This document shows, piece by piece, positions 1 through 7,752 of a stretch of 43,341 bases of DNA. Source of the DNA: a virus. How positions within the stretch are numbered: the first letter of the stretch is position 1; the number at the start of each line of letters is the position of its first letter. Both the position numbers and the translations under genes were made by a program. Below the pieces are notes generated by a model. It was not told where the DNA came from and did not search any database. It saw only the letters and a program-made list of their open reading frames with translations. Location: positions 1 to 43,341 of the IMG/VR virus record IMGVR_UViG_3300026097_000040. One strand, given 5' to 3'.

Positions 1-500
1 AGCCACATGACGATAGATATATGTTTATAGCAGGCCTAGATATGGGCTATAGAGATGATACTGCTTTTGTAGTATTAGCTACTGATGGTTCTTCATATTA
101 CATAATGGATGAGTATGTAGCGTCTGAAGGTACTACTTCTTCTCATGCAGAAGTAATATCTAAGATGATTGAGGATTGGGGTATTGAAAATATATATATT
201 GACTCTGCCAACCAACAAACTAAAGCTGATTTAGCTTATGACTATGATATTTTTTGTGAAAGCGCAATAAAATCTGTTAATGATGGTATAGGCTATTTAC
301 AAGTATTAGTAGAGAATGAACAGTTACTATTCGATATTGAAGGATCTTCTAGAACTTACTCTAGTTTTAAAGACTATAGATGGAATACTAAAGGTGAAAA
401 ATCTAAACCATTACATAGTTGGAGTTCTCACTGTTGTGACGCGGTACGCTATGCAATATATACCCATGCTAAAAATGCTTCAGTTAGTATATACGCCTAG
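1..500 (+). CDS. Terminase large subunit, C-terminal part (partial at left edge)
   Basis: The frame is open from base 3 of the window, so the gene starts upstream and only the last ~165 residues are present. This is the RNase H-like nuclease domain of a large terminase, which cuts phage DNA to start and end packaging; the ATPase domain lies outside the window. Counting from the first Met at 21, the three metal-binding acidic positions expected of the fold are seen: Asp7 in GLDMGY, Asp61 in IYIDSA, and Asp140 in CCDAVRYA near the C-terminus, matching the usual final 'DA-RYA' motif. The next structural genes are an HNH nuclease and the portal, the normal packaging neighbourhood. The small ORF at 316-543 in another frame is a shadow. 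Confidence is high for the family, although the protein is incomplete. Confidence 0.88.
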   Translation, partial: PHDDRYMFIAGLDMGYRDDTAFVVLATDGSSYYIMDEYVASEGTTSSHAEVISKMIEDWGIENIYIDSANQQTKADLAYDYDIFCESAIKSVNDGIGYLQVLVENEQLLFDIEGSSRTYSSFKDYRWNTKGEKSKPLHSWSSHCCDAVRYAIYTHAKNASVSIYA

Positions 501-539
501 CATTATTAGTATAAAAAGTAAAAGATCCAAAATAAATTT

Positions 540-568
540 TTGACTTAACACACTATAAGAATTATAAT
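540..568 (+). promoter_or_regulatory. Sigma70-type promoter upstream of the HNH gene
   Basis: A -35 box TTGACT (540-545) lies exactly 17 bases before a perfect -10 box TATAAT (563-568). The predicted transcription start is near base 575, one base before the ATG at 576, so this transcript would be leaderless or nearly so. It lies in the only gap between terminase and the head genes and could drive HNH, portal and capsid. Confidence 0.75.
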
Positions 569-575
569 TTAATAA

Positions 576-977
576 ATGACAGAATTAAAAAGATTACCTG
601 TAAAATACGTAAGAGACTTTATAAAAAAAGACTATAAATACGATGACTCCTGCTTTATATGTGGTAGCACAGAAAAACTAGAGCTACATCATATTTATAG
701 TATATCTGAACTATGGAATAATTGGTTAGATAAAAATAAGTATAAAGATCTTGACCTAGAAGATATAATGAATCTTCGTGTAATATTTTACAATGAACAT
801 AAAGAGCAGCTAGATCAGCATAATCTATATACCTTATGTAAAAGTCACCACCAAAGACTGCATAACATATACGGGTCTAGGTATTCTAATTGGCGATCTG
901 AGAAAGTAAAAGCTTGGATTATAGCTCAAAAACAAAAACTTGGAGAGAAAAATGGCTGGGCCGATACAGTGGATTAG
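576..977 (+). CDS. HNH endonuclease next to terminase
   Basis: This is a 133-residue HNH nuclease. The zinc-knuckle cysteines are C26-x2-C29 and C88-x2-H91; the catalytic core is the LHH motif (His38-His39), a central Asn (probably N83 in HNLYTLC) and the His-rich end KSHHQRLH (H91, H92, H96). Small HNH proteins beside terminase genes are common in siphophages, and in HK97 such a protein works with terminase to cut DNA for packaging; that role is inferred here from position. No Shine-Dalgarno sequence is visible before the ATG, and the start falls almost on the predicted transcription start of the 540-568 promoter, suggesting leaderless translation. The 3' end overlaps the portal start by 26 bases. 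A free-standing homing endonuclease is the alternative, less likely given the tight position between packaging genes. Confidence 0.82.
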   Translation: MTELKRLPVKYVRDFIKKDYKYDDSCFICGSTEKLELHHIYSISELWNNWLDKNKYKDLDLEDIMNLRVIFYNEHKEQLDQHNLYTLCKSHHQRLHNIYGSRYSNWRSEKVKAWIIAQKQKLGEKNGWADTVD

Positions 978-2232
978 AGAAAAATTAAACCCAATTCAGC
1001 CTTATCTACAAAGCCAAGAACCGTTAATACACCCTGATAGCAATGTCGACTATAGAGCGGCTTATGATCAAGTAGAGCTAATTCATAGGTGTATAGAAAT
1101 GATAATAAATTCAGTAGTAGGTATTCCTTTTGCAATAGGTGCTGATACACAAGGTGGTCCGGTAAAAAAAGTAAATAAATTACTAAACGAAAGACCTAAC
1201 CCTTTTGAAGATAGAACTAGGTTTTTTAGACGTGCTGTTATGGACTTATTGTTAGATGGTAATGTATTCTTCTACTATGACGGTAAAGACATTTACATAT
1301 TACCAGCAAATGATATAGAAATACAAACAGACGCTAAACGTTTTGTTAAAAGTTATACTTACTTATTAAGTAGTTCTGGTACTAGTTATGATTCAGGCTT
1401 TGAGCCTTTTGCAGGTAGTTCTTCTAGAAACCCTCCTAGAGACACTCAAGAGACTACTAAAATAGAGTTTGACGCTTCCGAAGTTATACATATACGAGAC
1501 GACAATGACGATAGTATATTTAGAGGTAAGAGCAGACTTAGAAGCTTAACAGACCTAATAAATCTATACTATGCATTATTAAAGTTCCAGAAACAGTTTT
1601 TCAAAAATAACGCTATACCAGGCGTTGTACTTACAACAGATAACGTATTAAACACAAAGATTAAAGAGCGACTGTTACAAAGCTGGAGAAATAGTTATAC
1701 TACTATATTTAATGGGGCTAGAAATCCTGCTATTTTAGACGGCGGCTTAAAAATAGATAAGTTCAGTGAAGTTAACTTTCAAAGCCTGGATTTTGAGAGT
1801 AGTGTAGAAAGACTACAGCAAGATATGGCTAAAGCTCTAGGTGTACCTTATGTGCTTCTAAAAAGTGGTAATAATGCTAATATAGCTACAAACCAAGTAC
1901 TATTTTATGAGCATACTATAATACCCATAGTTCAGCAATTTGCTAGCGCCTTTGAGCATTATTTTAATAGCGTTAAGATAAGGCCTGAACTTATACATAT
2001 ACCTGCGTTGCAGCCAGATTTAAAGTCTCAAGCGCAGTATTACTCATCTTTAGTGAATGCAGGAATAATAACAGCAGATGAAGCTAGATTAAAATTACAT
2101 TTTCCTGCTATTAATGATGATACTACCAATAAAATTCGTATACCTCAAAACATAGCAGGAAGTGCAACCTCCCCCGAATTAGGAGGTAGGCCGGATAATA
2201 CGGATATTGAGAACACATTAGAATCGGAGTGA
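952..2232 (+). CDS. Portal protein (HK97 family)
   Basis: The portal forms the twelve-subunit ring at one capsid vertex through which DNA enters and to which the tail attaches. The protein shows the HK97-portal pattern: an N-terminal region with ELIHRCIEMI, a segment beginning FKNNAIPGVVL, then GLKIDKFS and the ALGVPYVLL-SG-NAN region followed by a Gln/Glu-rich helix (YEHTIIPIVQQF). At 426 residues the length is typical. I chose ATG at 952 rather than the upstream TTG at 940 because GGAGAG (942-947) sits 4 bases before the ATG. It overlaps the HNH gene and is followed after 4 bases by the protease-capsid gene, consistent with one operon. Confidence 0.9.
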   Translation: MAGPIQWIREKLNPIQPYLQSQEPLIHPDSNVDYRAAYDQVELIHRCIEMIINSVVGIPFAIGADTQGGPVKKVNKLLNERPNPFEDRTRFFRRAVMDLLLDGNVFFYYDGKDIYILPANDIEIQTDAKRFVKSYTYLLSSSGTSYDSGFEPFAGSSSRNPPRDTQETTKIEFDASEVIHIRDDNDDSIFRGKSRLRSLTDLINLYYALLKFQKQFFKNNAIPGVVLTTDNVLNTKIKERLLQSWRNSYTTIFNGARNPAILDGGLKIDKFSEVNFQSLDFESSVERLQQDMAKALGVPYVLLKSGNNANIATNQVLFYEHTIIPIVQQFASAFEHYFNSVKIRPELIHIPALQPDLKSQAQYYSSLVNAGIITADEARLKLHFPAINDDTTNKIRIPQNIAGSATSPELGGRPDNTDIENTLESE

Positions 2233-2236
2233 ACAA

Positions 2237-4915
2237 ATGAGCGATAAAAAGTTTTTTATTCATAGCAGTGATTTAGAGATAAAATCTGCTGCTACTAAAG
2301 AAAATGATAATATAAAAATTGCGGGGTATGCTAATACGTCGCTAAAAGACAGAACAGGAGATGTAGTTTTACCAGAAGCCTGGGCTAAAGGTATTGAAAA
2401 CTATAGAAAAAATCCTGTATTACTTTACCAACATGATCATGGCAGACCTATCGGTAAATCAGACATAGTAAGAGTAGACAAAAAAGGTATTTTTGTAGAA
2501 GCGTCTATATCAAGCGCAGCAGAAAAGTTACATGGAGTTCACTCTTTAATTAAAGACGGAGCTTTAAAAAGCTTTAGTGTCGGCTTTAGAGTAAAAGATG
2601 CTGACTATGACCGTAGCTCAGATACTTTCCTAATCAAAGACTTAGAATTACTAGAGATCAGTGTTGTCAGTGTTCCTTGCAACCAGGACTCTTTATTTAG
2701 CATCAGAAAAAGTTTTGAAGATGACAGCAGTTATGAGGAGTTTAAAAAACAATTTATAGCCGAAGAAGAAAATAAAGTAGAGCCAGTTCAAGAAGTAGAT
2801 AACACTGAAAAGGCTGTAGAAGAAAAAGAAGCTGTAGAAGAAGTAAAAGACACTTCTGAAGAGCTTTCTGCTGCTAGTGTAGAGACTCCAGAAGACGATC
2901 CGCACAAGCCCATCCCTTTTTATAATCTTTTAAGTGCTGAGACGTCTAGCTTAGCTGCTGGAGACTTTATTCGTATGGAGGGCAAACGCTATAATATTTC
3001 AAAAATTGCTACGGCGGAAAGCCCATATTTCATATTTAAAGAAGTTGACATTAAGGGAGTTTCTAGCGATAATACTATTAAAGTTTATGCAGAGAACTTA
3101 TCTGTAGCTAATACTTGGGATATTAGCACTAAGTTTGACTTAGTACTAGTAAATCACTCTTCTGATAAACAATTAACTACTTCAGAGAGAAATAAAATTA
3201 AAGATGAATTTGATGAGTTAGTAAAAGCTTCCGAGTTAGATTTATTTAATCTTAAAAATAATGATAAAGTAAAGTCTAATAATAATAATCAAATAACTTT
3301 AAATAACTTAATTAATCTAAAAAGTATGGATGAAAGCTCTTGGAGCGATACTCACTACATACTAGCAAAAAGATTTGTTAATACAGTTAAAACACTTATC
3401 ACACTTCCAGAAGAAGATGATAGGAATTTTACATTACAATTAAACGGTTATAAGACCGAAAATAAGGAGAATAAACAGATGGCAACTCAAGATATTGGTG
3501 ATCCCATCACTGTTGAGACAAAAAGCACTCAGGTAGATGTAGTTGAGGAGAAAACAGTTTCTAATCACGTTTCAGAGCCTCGTGTGGCTGAACTAGTCGA
3601 AAAAACAGGTGAAAAAATAATTGCTCAATCAGATGAGAAGATTAAGCATAATAACGAAGAACATGAGAACTCTAGACTGTCAGAAGAGTTAGCGGAACTA
3701 AAAGGCCAGATGAAAGCCTATCGTGACCAAATTCAGTCTTATACCGAAAGCAAAATGGTATATCAAGAGAATACGCGCAAGCATTCTCAGTTCTCGCAGA
3801 AAGATTTATCTAACGCATACTTCCTATCTAAGGCTCTAAGAAAGAACCCTTTAGATACTAGCTATGGTGTTCGTATGAAAGATGTAGTACAAGGTGGCTC
3901 AGTTTCCGCATTTGAGAACGCTTTCTCTACTAACGTTTACGAAGAAATGAGACAGCAACTAGTTGTTGCTCCACTATTTAACCGTATTGAAGTAAATGCT
4001 AGACAGTTTTCTGTGCCAGTAGCAAGTGAAGATGTAGATGATGATATCGCACAATTTGAGTCAGGAACTTATACAACAGACACAGACTCTAATGTGCCTA
4101 CTACTAATCAGCACATAATTAAGAGTGTTGAGCTTACACCACACAAGTTTATGGTGAAAACGCATATTGCAAAAGATGAGGAAGAAGATACCCTTCTGCC
4201 TCTAGTAGACTTCCTTCGTTCCGCTGCTACACGCAGAATGGCGCGTTTCGCAGATAAAGTGCTACTAAGAGGTACAGGTACTCTAACAGGCTTTGATGCT
4301 ACTGAATCAATGGTAGCTGGGTCTTCTAACGTATCTATTGGCATTGGAGGCGTGGCTTCTCCTATTAAAGGTATAGTTAACTTAGCAGGTGCTGTTAACG
4401 CTCTAAATGTGTACAGAGGTGAAGGCCTAACGGGTACTGCTGCTAATACTGCAAAGGCTAATGCTGCCACAGTAGCAAGCACTCGTGCTGCAATGGGTAA
4501 GTATGGTCTAGCTCTTGGCGAGAACCTAGTGCTACTAACAACAGTAGAAGGCTATAATAACTTTGTTACTGAAGACGACTTCCAGACTGTAGATAAGTTT
4601 GGTTCTCAGGCAACATACCTAACAGGCTCACTAGGTGCTATCTATGGAATTCCTCTATATATAACTGAGTTCCTAGACTCCGCTTCTGGTACTGCCAGCA
4701 ATAGAGTTCTAGCTACAATGCTTTATAAGCCAGGATTCTTAATTGGTGAGCGTCGTGCTATGGAAGTAGAAAGCGAATATCTTCCAGAGCGTCAAGTAAC
4801 AGCTATGTATATGTCTACTAGATTCGACATGAAAGCTCTTACAACTGAAAGCAGTGCAGCACTAAGCTCAAGTTACGCATATGCTGCTAACATTCTAAGC
4901 GGTGCTTCAGCTTAA
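2237..4915 (+). CDS. Prohead protease-major capsid protein single frame (892 aa)
   Basis: One uninterrupted frame carries two proteins that are normally separate. Residues ~1-160 are an HK97-type prohead protease (peptidase family U35): KIAGYAN, the histidine motif LLYQHDHG (H66/H68), KSFSVGF (probable nucleophile Ser114) and LLEISVVSVPCN (Glu140). This protease cleaves the scaffold from the immature head. Residues ~160-414 are a charged linker (Glu/Lys/Val-rich to ~195) and a ~210-residue segment I cannot assign. Residues 415-892 are a complete HK97-fold capsid subunit with its own coiled-coil delta-like N-terminus. A strong ribosome site inside the frame precedes Met415, so capsid can be made alone as well as in fusion. 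Codon choice changes across this point: the 3' half uses CGT arginine and other favoured codons, the 5' half mostly AGA. Follows portal by 4 bases. Confidence 0.85.
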   Translation: MSDKKFFIHSSDLEIKSAATKENDNIKIAGYANTSLKDRTGDVVLPEAWAKGIENYRKNPVLLYQHDHGRPIGKSDIVRVDKKGIFVEASISSAAEKLHGVHSLIKDGALKSFSVGFRVKDADYDRSSDTFLIKDLELLEISVVSVPCNQDSLFSIRKSFEDDSSYEEFKKQFIAEEENKVEPVQEVDNTEKAVEEKEAVEEVKDTSEELSAASVETPEDDPHKPIPFYNLLSAETSSLAAGDFIRMEGKRYNISKIATAESPYFIFKEVDIKGVSSDNTIKVYAENLSVANTWDISTKFDLVLVNHSSDKQLTTSERNKIKDEFDELVKASELDLFNLKNNDKVKSNNNNQITLNNLINLKSMDESSWSDTHYILAKRFVNTVKTLITLPEEDDRNFTLQLNGYKTENKENKQMATQDIGDPITVETKSTQVDVVEEKTVSNHVSEPRVAELVEKTGEKIIAQSDEKIKHNNEEHENSRLSEELAELKGQMKAYRDQIQSYTESKMVYQENTRKHSQFSQKDLSNAYFLSKALRKNPLDTSYGVRMKDVVQGGSVSAFENAFSTNVYEEMRQQLVVAPLFNRIEVNARQFSVPVASEDVDDDIAQFESGTYTTDTDSNVPTTNQHIIKSVELTPHKFMVKTHIAKDEEEDTLLPLVDFLRSAATRRMARFADKVLLRGTGTLTGFDATESMVAGSSNVSIGIGGVASPIKGIVNLAGAVNALNVYRGEGLTGTAANTAKANAATVASTRAAMGKYGLALGENLVLLTTVEGYNNFVTEDDFQTVDKFGSQATYLTGSLGAIYGIPLYITEFLDSASGTASNRVLATMLYKPGFLIGERRAMEVESEYLPERQVTAMYMSTRFDMKALTTESSAALSSSYAYAANILSGASA
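3464..3469 (+). promoter_or_regulatory. Internal ribosome binding site for free capsid protein
   Basis: AAGGAG at 3464-3469 lies 9 bases before an in-frame ATG at 3479 in the middle of the protease-capsid frame. It is one of the best Shine-Dalgarno matches in the window, better than that of the fusion's own start, and it sits exactly where the capsid's scaffold-like domain begins. Confidence 0.72.
3479..4915 (+). CDS. Major capsid protein, HK97 fold (nested in-frame start)
   Basis: Started at ATG 3479 this gives a 478-residue capsid subunit, a usual length for HK97-like major capsid proteins with an N-terminal scaffolding region. The first ~110 residues are acidic and coiled-coil-like (SRLSEELAELKGQMKAY), resembling the delta domain that the prohead protease removes. 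The rest has the capsid pattern: KALRKNP, VYEEMRQQLVVAPLFNRI, VPVASEDV (E-loop region), VKTHIAKDEEEDTLLPLVDFL (spine helix region), ADKVLLRGTG, and a C-terminal P-domain strand set with LYITEFL and LIGERRAMEVESEYLP. Codon choice fits very high expression. A strong terminator follows directly. In frame with and inside the 2237-4915 frame; whether most capsid comes from this start or from processing of the fusion is an inference from the ribosome site and codon shift. Confidence 0.8.
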   Translation: MATQDIGDPITVETKSTQVDVVEEKTVSNHVSEPRVAELVEKTGEKIIAQSDEKIKHNNEEHENSRLSEELAELKGQMKAYRDQIQSYTESKMVYQENTRKHSQFSQKDLSNAYFLSKALRKNPLDTSYGVRMKDVVQGGSVSAFENAFSTNVYEEMRQQLVVAPLFNRIEVNARQFSVPVASEDVDDDIAQFESGTYTTDTDSNVPTTNQHIIKSVELTPHKFMVKTHIAKDEEEDTLLPLVDFLRSAATRRMARFADKVLLRGTGTLTGFDATESMVAGSSNVSIGIGGVASPIKGIVNLAGAVNALNVYRGEGLTGTAANTAKANAATVASTRAAMGKYGLALGENLVLLTTVEGYNNFVTEDDFQTVDKFGSQATYLTGSLGAIYGIPLYITEFLDSASGTASNRVLATMLYKPGFLIGERRAMEVESEYLPERQVTAMYMSTRFDMKALTTESSAALSSSYAYAANILSGASA

Positions 4916-4940
4916 TATCGCTTTTTAGTGATAGAACTAG

Positions 4941-4974
4941 GGGATGTGGGCATACAGCCCCCATCCCTTTTTTA
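4941..4974 (+). terminator. Rho-independent terminator after the capsid gene
   Basis: The arms GGGATGTGGGC (4941-4951) and GCCCCCATCCC (4957-4967) form an 11-pair stem with one T/C mismatch and a 5-base loop, followed by six T residues (4968-4973). It lies just after the capsid stop and just before the next gene's ribosome site, so it should lower transcription of connector genes relative to capsid. Confidence 0.85.
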
Positions 4975-4991
4975 GTATTTGGAGAGATCGA

Positions 4992-6254
4992 TTGTCTACA
5001 ATAGTAACGCTTAATGATATAAAAAACTATTTAAAAATTAAATTAGATAATGATGCAGAAGATGATAGGCTTAAGTCTATAAGTCTATATGTGTCTTCAT
5101 TTATTGAGTCTTACTGCGGTAGGAAGCTTTTAGCCAACACGTACACTGAATATTTTGATGGTGGAGTAGCCTCTGTCTTTATAGATAATCCTCCGATAAT
5201 TGCAGTACATGAAGTATCTCATTTTTTAGGTGATAAATACTCAGCGTTAGGAGGGCCAGGAGCAAAAGGGCAACAGATAGAAACAGAAGGCTCTAGTCAT
5301 AGAATACTAGCTGTAGGGTCTGCTAAAACTACATCTCGCGTTAAAAAATTTGGAGTATCCTCGTTACAGTTAGATGGTCAGTCTTCTTATTTAGTAGTAC
5401 CTTACTCAGATGATTTTGACTTTGGCGGGGAGCCTTTTACTATAGAAACCTACGTAAGACCTAAAAGTTTATCTAACTCTAGTATAATATCCAAAACTCA
5501 AGATAGTGAGAACTACTGGGACTTAGGCTATTCTGAGGCTTCTGGCTTATATTTTGAGGCTAAAAGCGCTAATACTACTACTATAGCAGTCGAAGCAGGT
5601 AGCTTATCTGCAAATACTTTTAGCCATGTGGCTTTAGTTAGGGATGATGACACTTATTCGTTATATATTAACGGTACTTTGTCGGGCAATGCGTATACTA
5701 CTAGTAACGTAGTACCATCTCTAGGAGTAGATATGTTTATAGGATCAGGCCCTAATGGGGATTTAAATGGTTATATAGACGAGACGCGTATCTCTTGGAT
5801 AGATAGATATACTAGTAACTTTACTGTATCTGATATACCTTTATCCTCTGATGAAGACACTAAGCTGCTTCTACATTTTAATGAGGGACGTAATAAAACA
5901 GATATAGTAGACTTTTCTAGGAGAGTTAATGAATTTATATGGTATGCTGACTCAGGTGAAGTAACTTTTGATACTTCAAAAGGTAGCGGTCGCCCCGAGC
6001 TAGGATTTTTCAATCCTAGAGTATTTCAAAACTATACTGGAGGAGTTCGTGTTACATATACCGGAGGTTACTCCTCAATGCCTAATGATTTAAAAATGGC
6101 AGCACTAGATATGATTAAGATAATCTATAAAGGTAAAGAAGGTGTTAAAAGTATGAGACTTCAAGGTGACGATTCTATATCTCATGATTTATCGTCTGAC
6201 GGCTTGCCTCCTCAAGTGCGAAGAACTCTAAACTTATATAGACTCCCAGTATGA
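4992..6254 (+). CDS. Head-tail connector (HK97 gp6-like) with inserted LamG domain
   Basis: The 420-residue protein has two separated pieces of a gp6-like connector. The first ~75 residues match the family start (TLNDIKNYLKI, then DDRLKSISLYVSSFIESYCGR); the last ~100 have the matching end (VRVTYTGGYSSMPNDLKMAALDM and TLNLYRLPV). Between them, residues ~120-305 form a concanavalin-like/LamG domain: EPFTIETYVRP, SHVALVRDDDTYSLYING, and GYIDETRIS. Connectors form a ring between portal and tail; LamG domains often bind carbohydrate, so the insertion may project as a decoration at the neck. The start is TTG at 4992, 5 bases after GGAGAG (4981-4986). The upstream ATG at 4944 lies inside the terminator stem and is rejected. 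The 3' end overlaps the next ATG (ATGA). Confidence 0.8.
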   Translation: MSTIVTLNDIKNYLKIKLDNDAEDDRLKSISLYVSSFIESYCGRKLLANTYTEYFDGGVASVFIDNPPIIAVHEVSHFLGDKYSALGGPGAKGQQIETEGSSHRILAVGSAKTTSRVKKFGVSSLQLDGQSSYLVVPYSDDFDFGGEPFTIETYVRPKSLSNSSIISKTQDSENYWDLGYSEASGLYFEAKSANTTTIAVEAGSLSANTFSHVALVRDDDTYSLYINGTLSGNAYTTSNVVPSLGVDMFIGSGPNGDLNGYIDETRISWIDRYTSNFTVSDIPLSSDEDTKLLLHFNEGRNKTDIVDFSRRVNEFIWYADSGEVTFDTSKGSGRPELGFFNPRVFQNYTGGVRVTYTGGYSSMPNDLKMAALDMIKIIYKGKEGVKSMRLQGDDSISHDLSSDGLPPQVRRTLNLYRLPV

Positions 6255-7693
6255 TAACTATAGTAACACTAATAGATAATAAAACATACACAAAAGCTTT
6301 AGCGCAAGCTCGTACCTCAAGCGCTACTAAAAGTGAAGCTCTAGGTAAGGTGGGAGAAGCTGTAACTCAAGGGATATTCTCTACAAAAACAACAGCTACT
6401 ACCGCTAGTGGTAAAGCTGATATTGTAGGTGTAAAAGCTGACAAAGTAATTAGTGCTATAGAAAGATCGTATGGGGTTGATAACCCAGTAACAGCTTCTT
6501 TAGTAGCTCAAGTAAAAACAAATATGGGAGTAGACTCTATAGATATTGAATCTAAGGCTACAGAAAAGTCTTTAGGATCACAGACTATAAAAGCTACCCA
6601 GGCTACTGCTAACGTGGCAAAAAAAGATATAGATTATATAAAACGTAGTAAAGCTTTGGTAAGTGAACTTGTCAGGCTTTCTTTACAAAACGGCAATAGA
6701 AAGTCTAAGAAAATAGTTGATCTCTTTGATAAATTAATAGAAGACTTACAAAATAATAGTGATGCAGTCCCTTTATCAGACTTCAGAGAGCAAATATATA
6801 GCGTAATAGGGGGCTCCCAAGGAAAAGCCCTTTTAGATGAAGCATTTAACAAAGTAATGAAGAATCCTACACAGTTTAGAAAATTTATGAGAGGCCCTTT
6901 TGGCGCTATAATAAAAGATAAAGTTTCTAATTTAACAGTACAAGTAAACGCTGAAGTAGATAATAAAAGCCTTATATTTTTTACTACTTTTTTAGGGTTA
7001 AAGTATAAAGATTCAGATATTATAGCCACAAAAGATAAACAAGGTACTTATAGGTTTTCTCTTAGCTCTTCGTTTGAGAAAAAATTATTAGCACAAACTA
7101 GAAGCGCACTATTAAAAAACTCTTTAGGAGTAATAACTGCGGATACAAATGATGCTTTATCTTTTAATCTAACTAAAGGCAATACCTTAGGTGCTCTACT
7201 AGGAACAGAAAAGACCTTAAGAACCTTAGTAAAAAATTTATCGTTTACCTCTTTAAATATAAAGGTGCCTACTGGCGGGTCTATACCTTTAGACATAAAA
7301 ATTGATGCTAGTAAAATGTTTGTAGATGTGACTGACAGAATACCTAGAATACTGACAGCTAACTTAGCGTCATTAGGTAATGTACAAAAGGGCAGATTTA
7401 TCTCTAGAGAAAGAATGACTTCTTTATTGCAAATTTTAGTACTCGATAAAATGAAAAAACAAGGGCTAGCTGAGCCTCCTATATTAACTAATAGAACAGG
7501 CAGATTTGTAGATAGTCTACAGGTAGCACAAATAAACTATAAAAGTAAAATAGTATCCTATTATGCTAATCCTTTATACTTTTCAAACGAGCAATATGGG
7601 TATGAAGTATCTGAATTAGTAGAGGGGAGTATTCAAGATATTACTAGTAGTTTATATTCTCGTAGATTCGGATTGGTACGCGGTCAACTTTAA
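6251..7693 (+). CDS. Putative neck/head-tail joining protein (480 aa)
   Basis: The ATG overlaps the stop of the connector gene. The C-terminal ~110 residues (PPILTNRTGRFVDSL, then YYANPLYFSNEQYGYEV) recall HK97 gp10/neck-type proteins, which have a similar 'R-TGR...S' motif and a position directly after the connector. The N-terminal ~370 residues are Lys/Ser/Thr/Ala-rich and not recognised; they contain a helical part (KKIVDLFDKLIEDLQ) and a later part with KVPTGGSIPLDIKID. Typical gp10-like proteins are far shorter, so this would be an N-terminally expanded form. No signal peptide or membrane helix is seen. The role is inferred mainly from gene order; an internal virion protein is another possibility. 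Confidence 0.5.
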   Translation: MITIVTLIDNKTYTKALAQARTSSATKSEALGKVGEAVTQGIFSTKTTATTASGKADIVGVKADKVISAIERSYGVDNPVTASLVAQVKTNMGVDSIDIESKATEKSLGSQTIKATQATANVAKKDIDYIKRSKALVSELVRLSLQNGNRKSKKIVDLFDKLIEDLQNNSDAVPLSDFREQIYSVIGGSQGKALLDEAFNKVMKNPTQFRKFMRGPFGAIIKDKVSNLTVQVNAEVDNKSLIFFTTFLGLKYKDSDIIATKDKQGTYRFSLSSSFEKKLLAQTRSALLKNSLGVITADTNDALSFNLTKGNTLGALLGTEKTLRTLVKNLSFTSLNIKVPTGGSIPLDIKIDASKMFVDVTDRIPRILTANLASLGNVQKGRFISRERMTSLLQILVLDKMKKQGLAEPPILTNRTGRFVDSLQVAQINYKSKIVSYYANPLYFSNEQYGYEVSELVEGSIQDITSSLYSRRFGLVRGQL

Positions 7694-7703
7694 AAAATTA
7701 TAA

Positions 7704-7732
7704 TTGCCGTAGTTAATATGCTGTGCTATACT
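7704..7732 (+). promoter_or_regulatory. Extended -10 sigma70-type promoter before the tail-terminator candidate
   Basis: TTGCCG (7704-7709) is separated by 17 bases from TATACT (7727-7732), which carries the extended -10 dinucleotide TG at 7724-7725. The predicted start (~7739) is ~14 bases before the ATG at 7753, placing AAGTAAGG at the transcript's 5' end. It would renew transcription for the tail tube downstream of the post-capsid terminator. Confidence 0.6.
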
Positions 7733-7752
7733 CTACTAAAGTAAGGTTAAAA

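Noticed and set aside
316-543. 75-residue frame overlapping terminase
   Set aside because: It overlaps the well-supported terminase frame and has no motif or ribosome site.
4108-4482. 124-residue minus-strand frame opposite the capsid gene
   Set aside because: It is opposite a highly biased, conserved capsid sequence and has no ribosome site of its own; it is a shadow.
4944-4991. ATG 4944 as start of the connector gene
   Set aside because: It lies inside a terminator stem and has no ribosome site; TTG 4992 has GGAGAG at the right distance and starts at the family's usual N-terminus.
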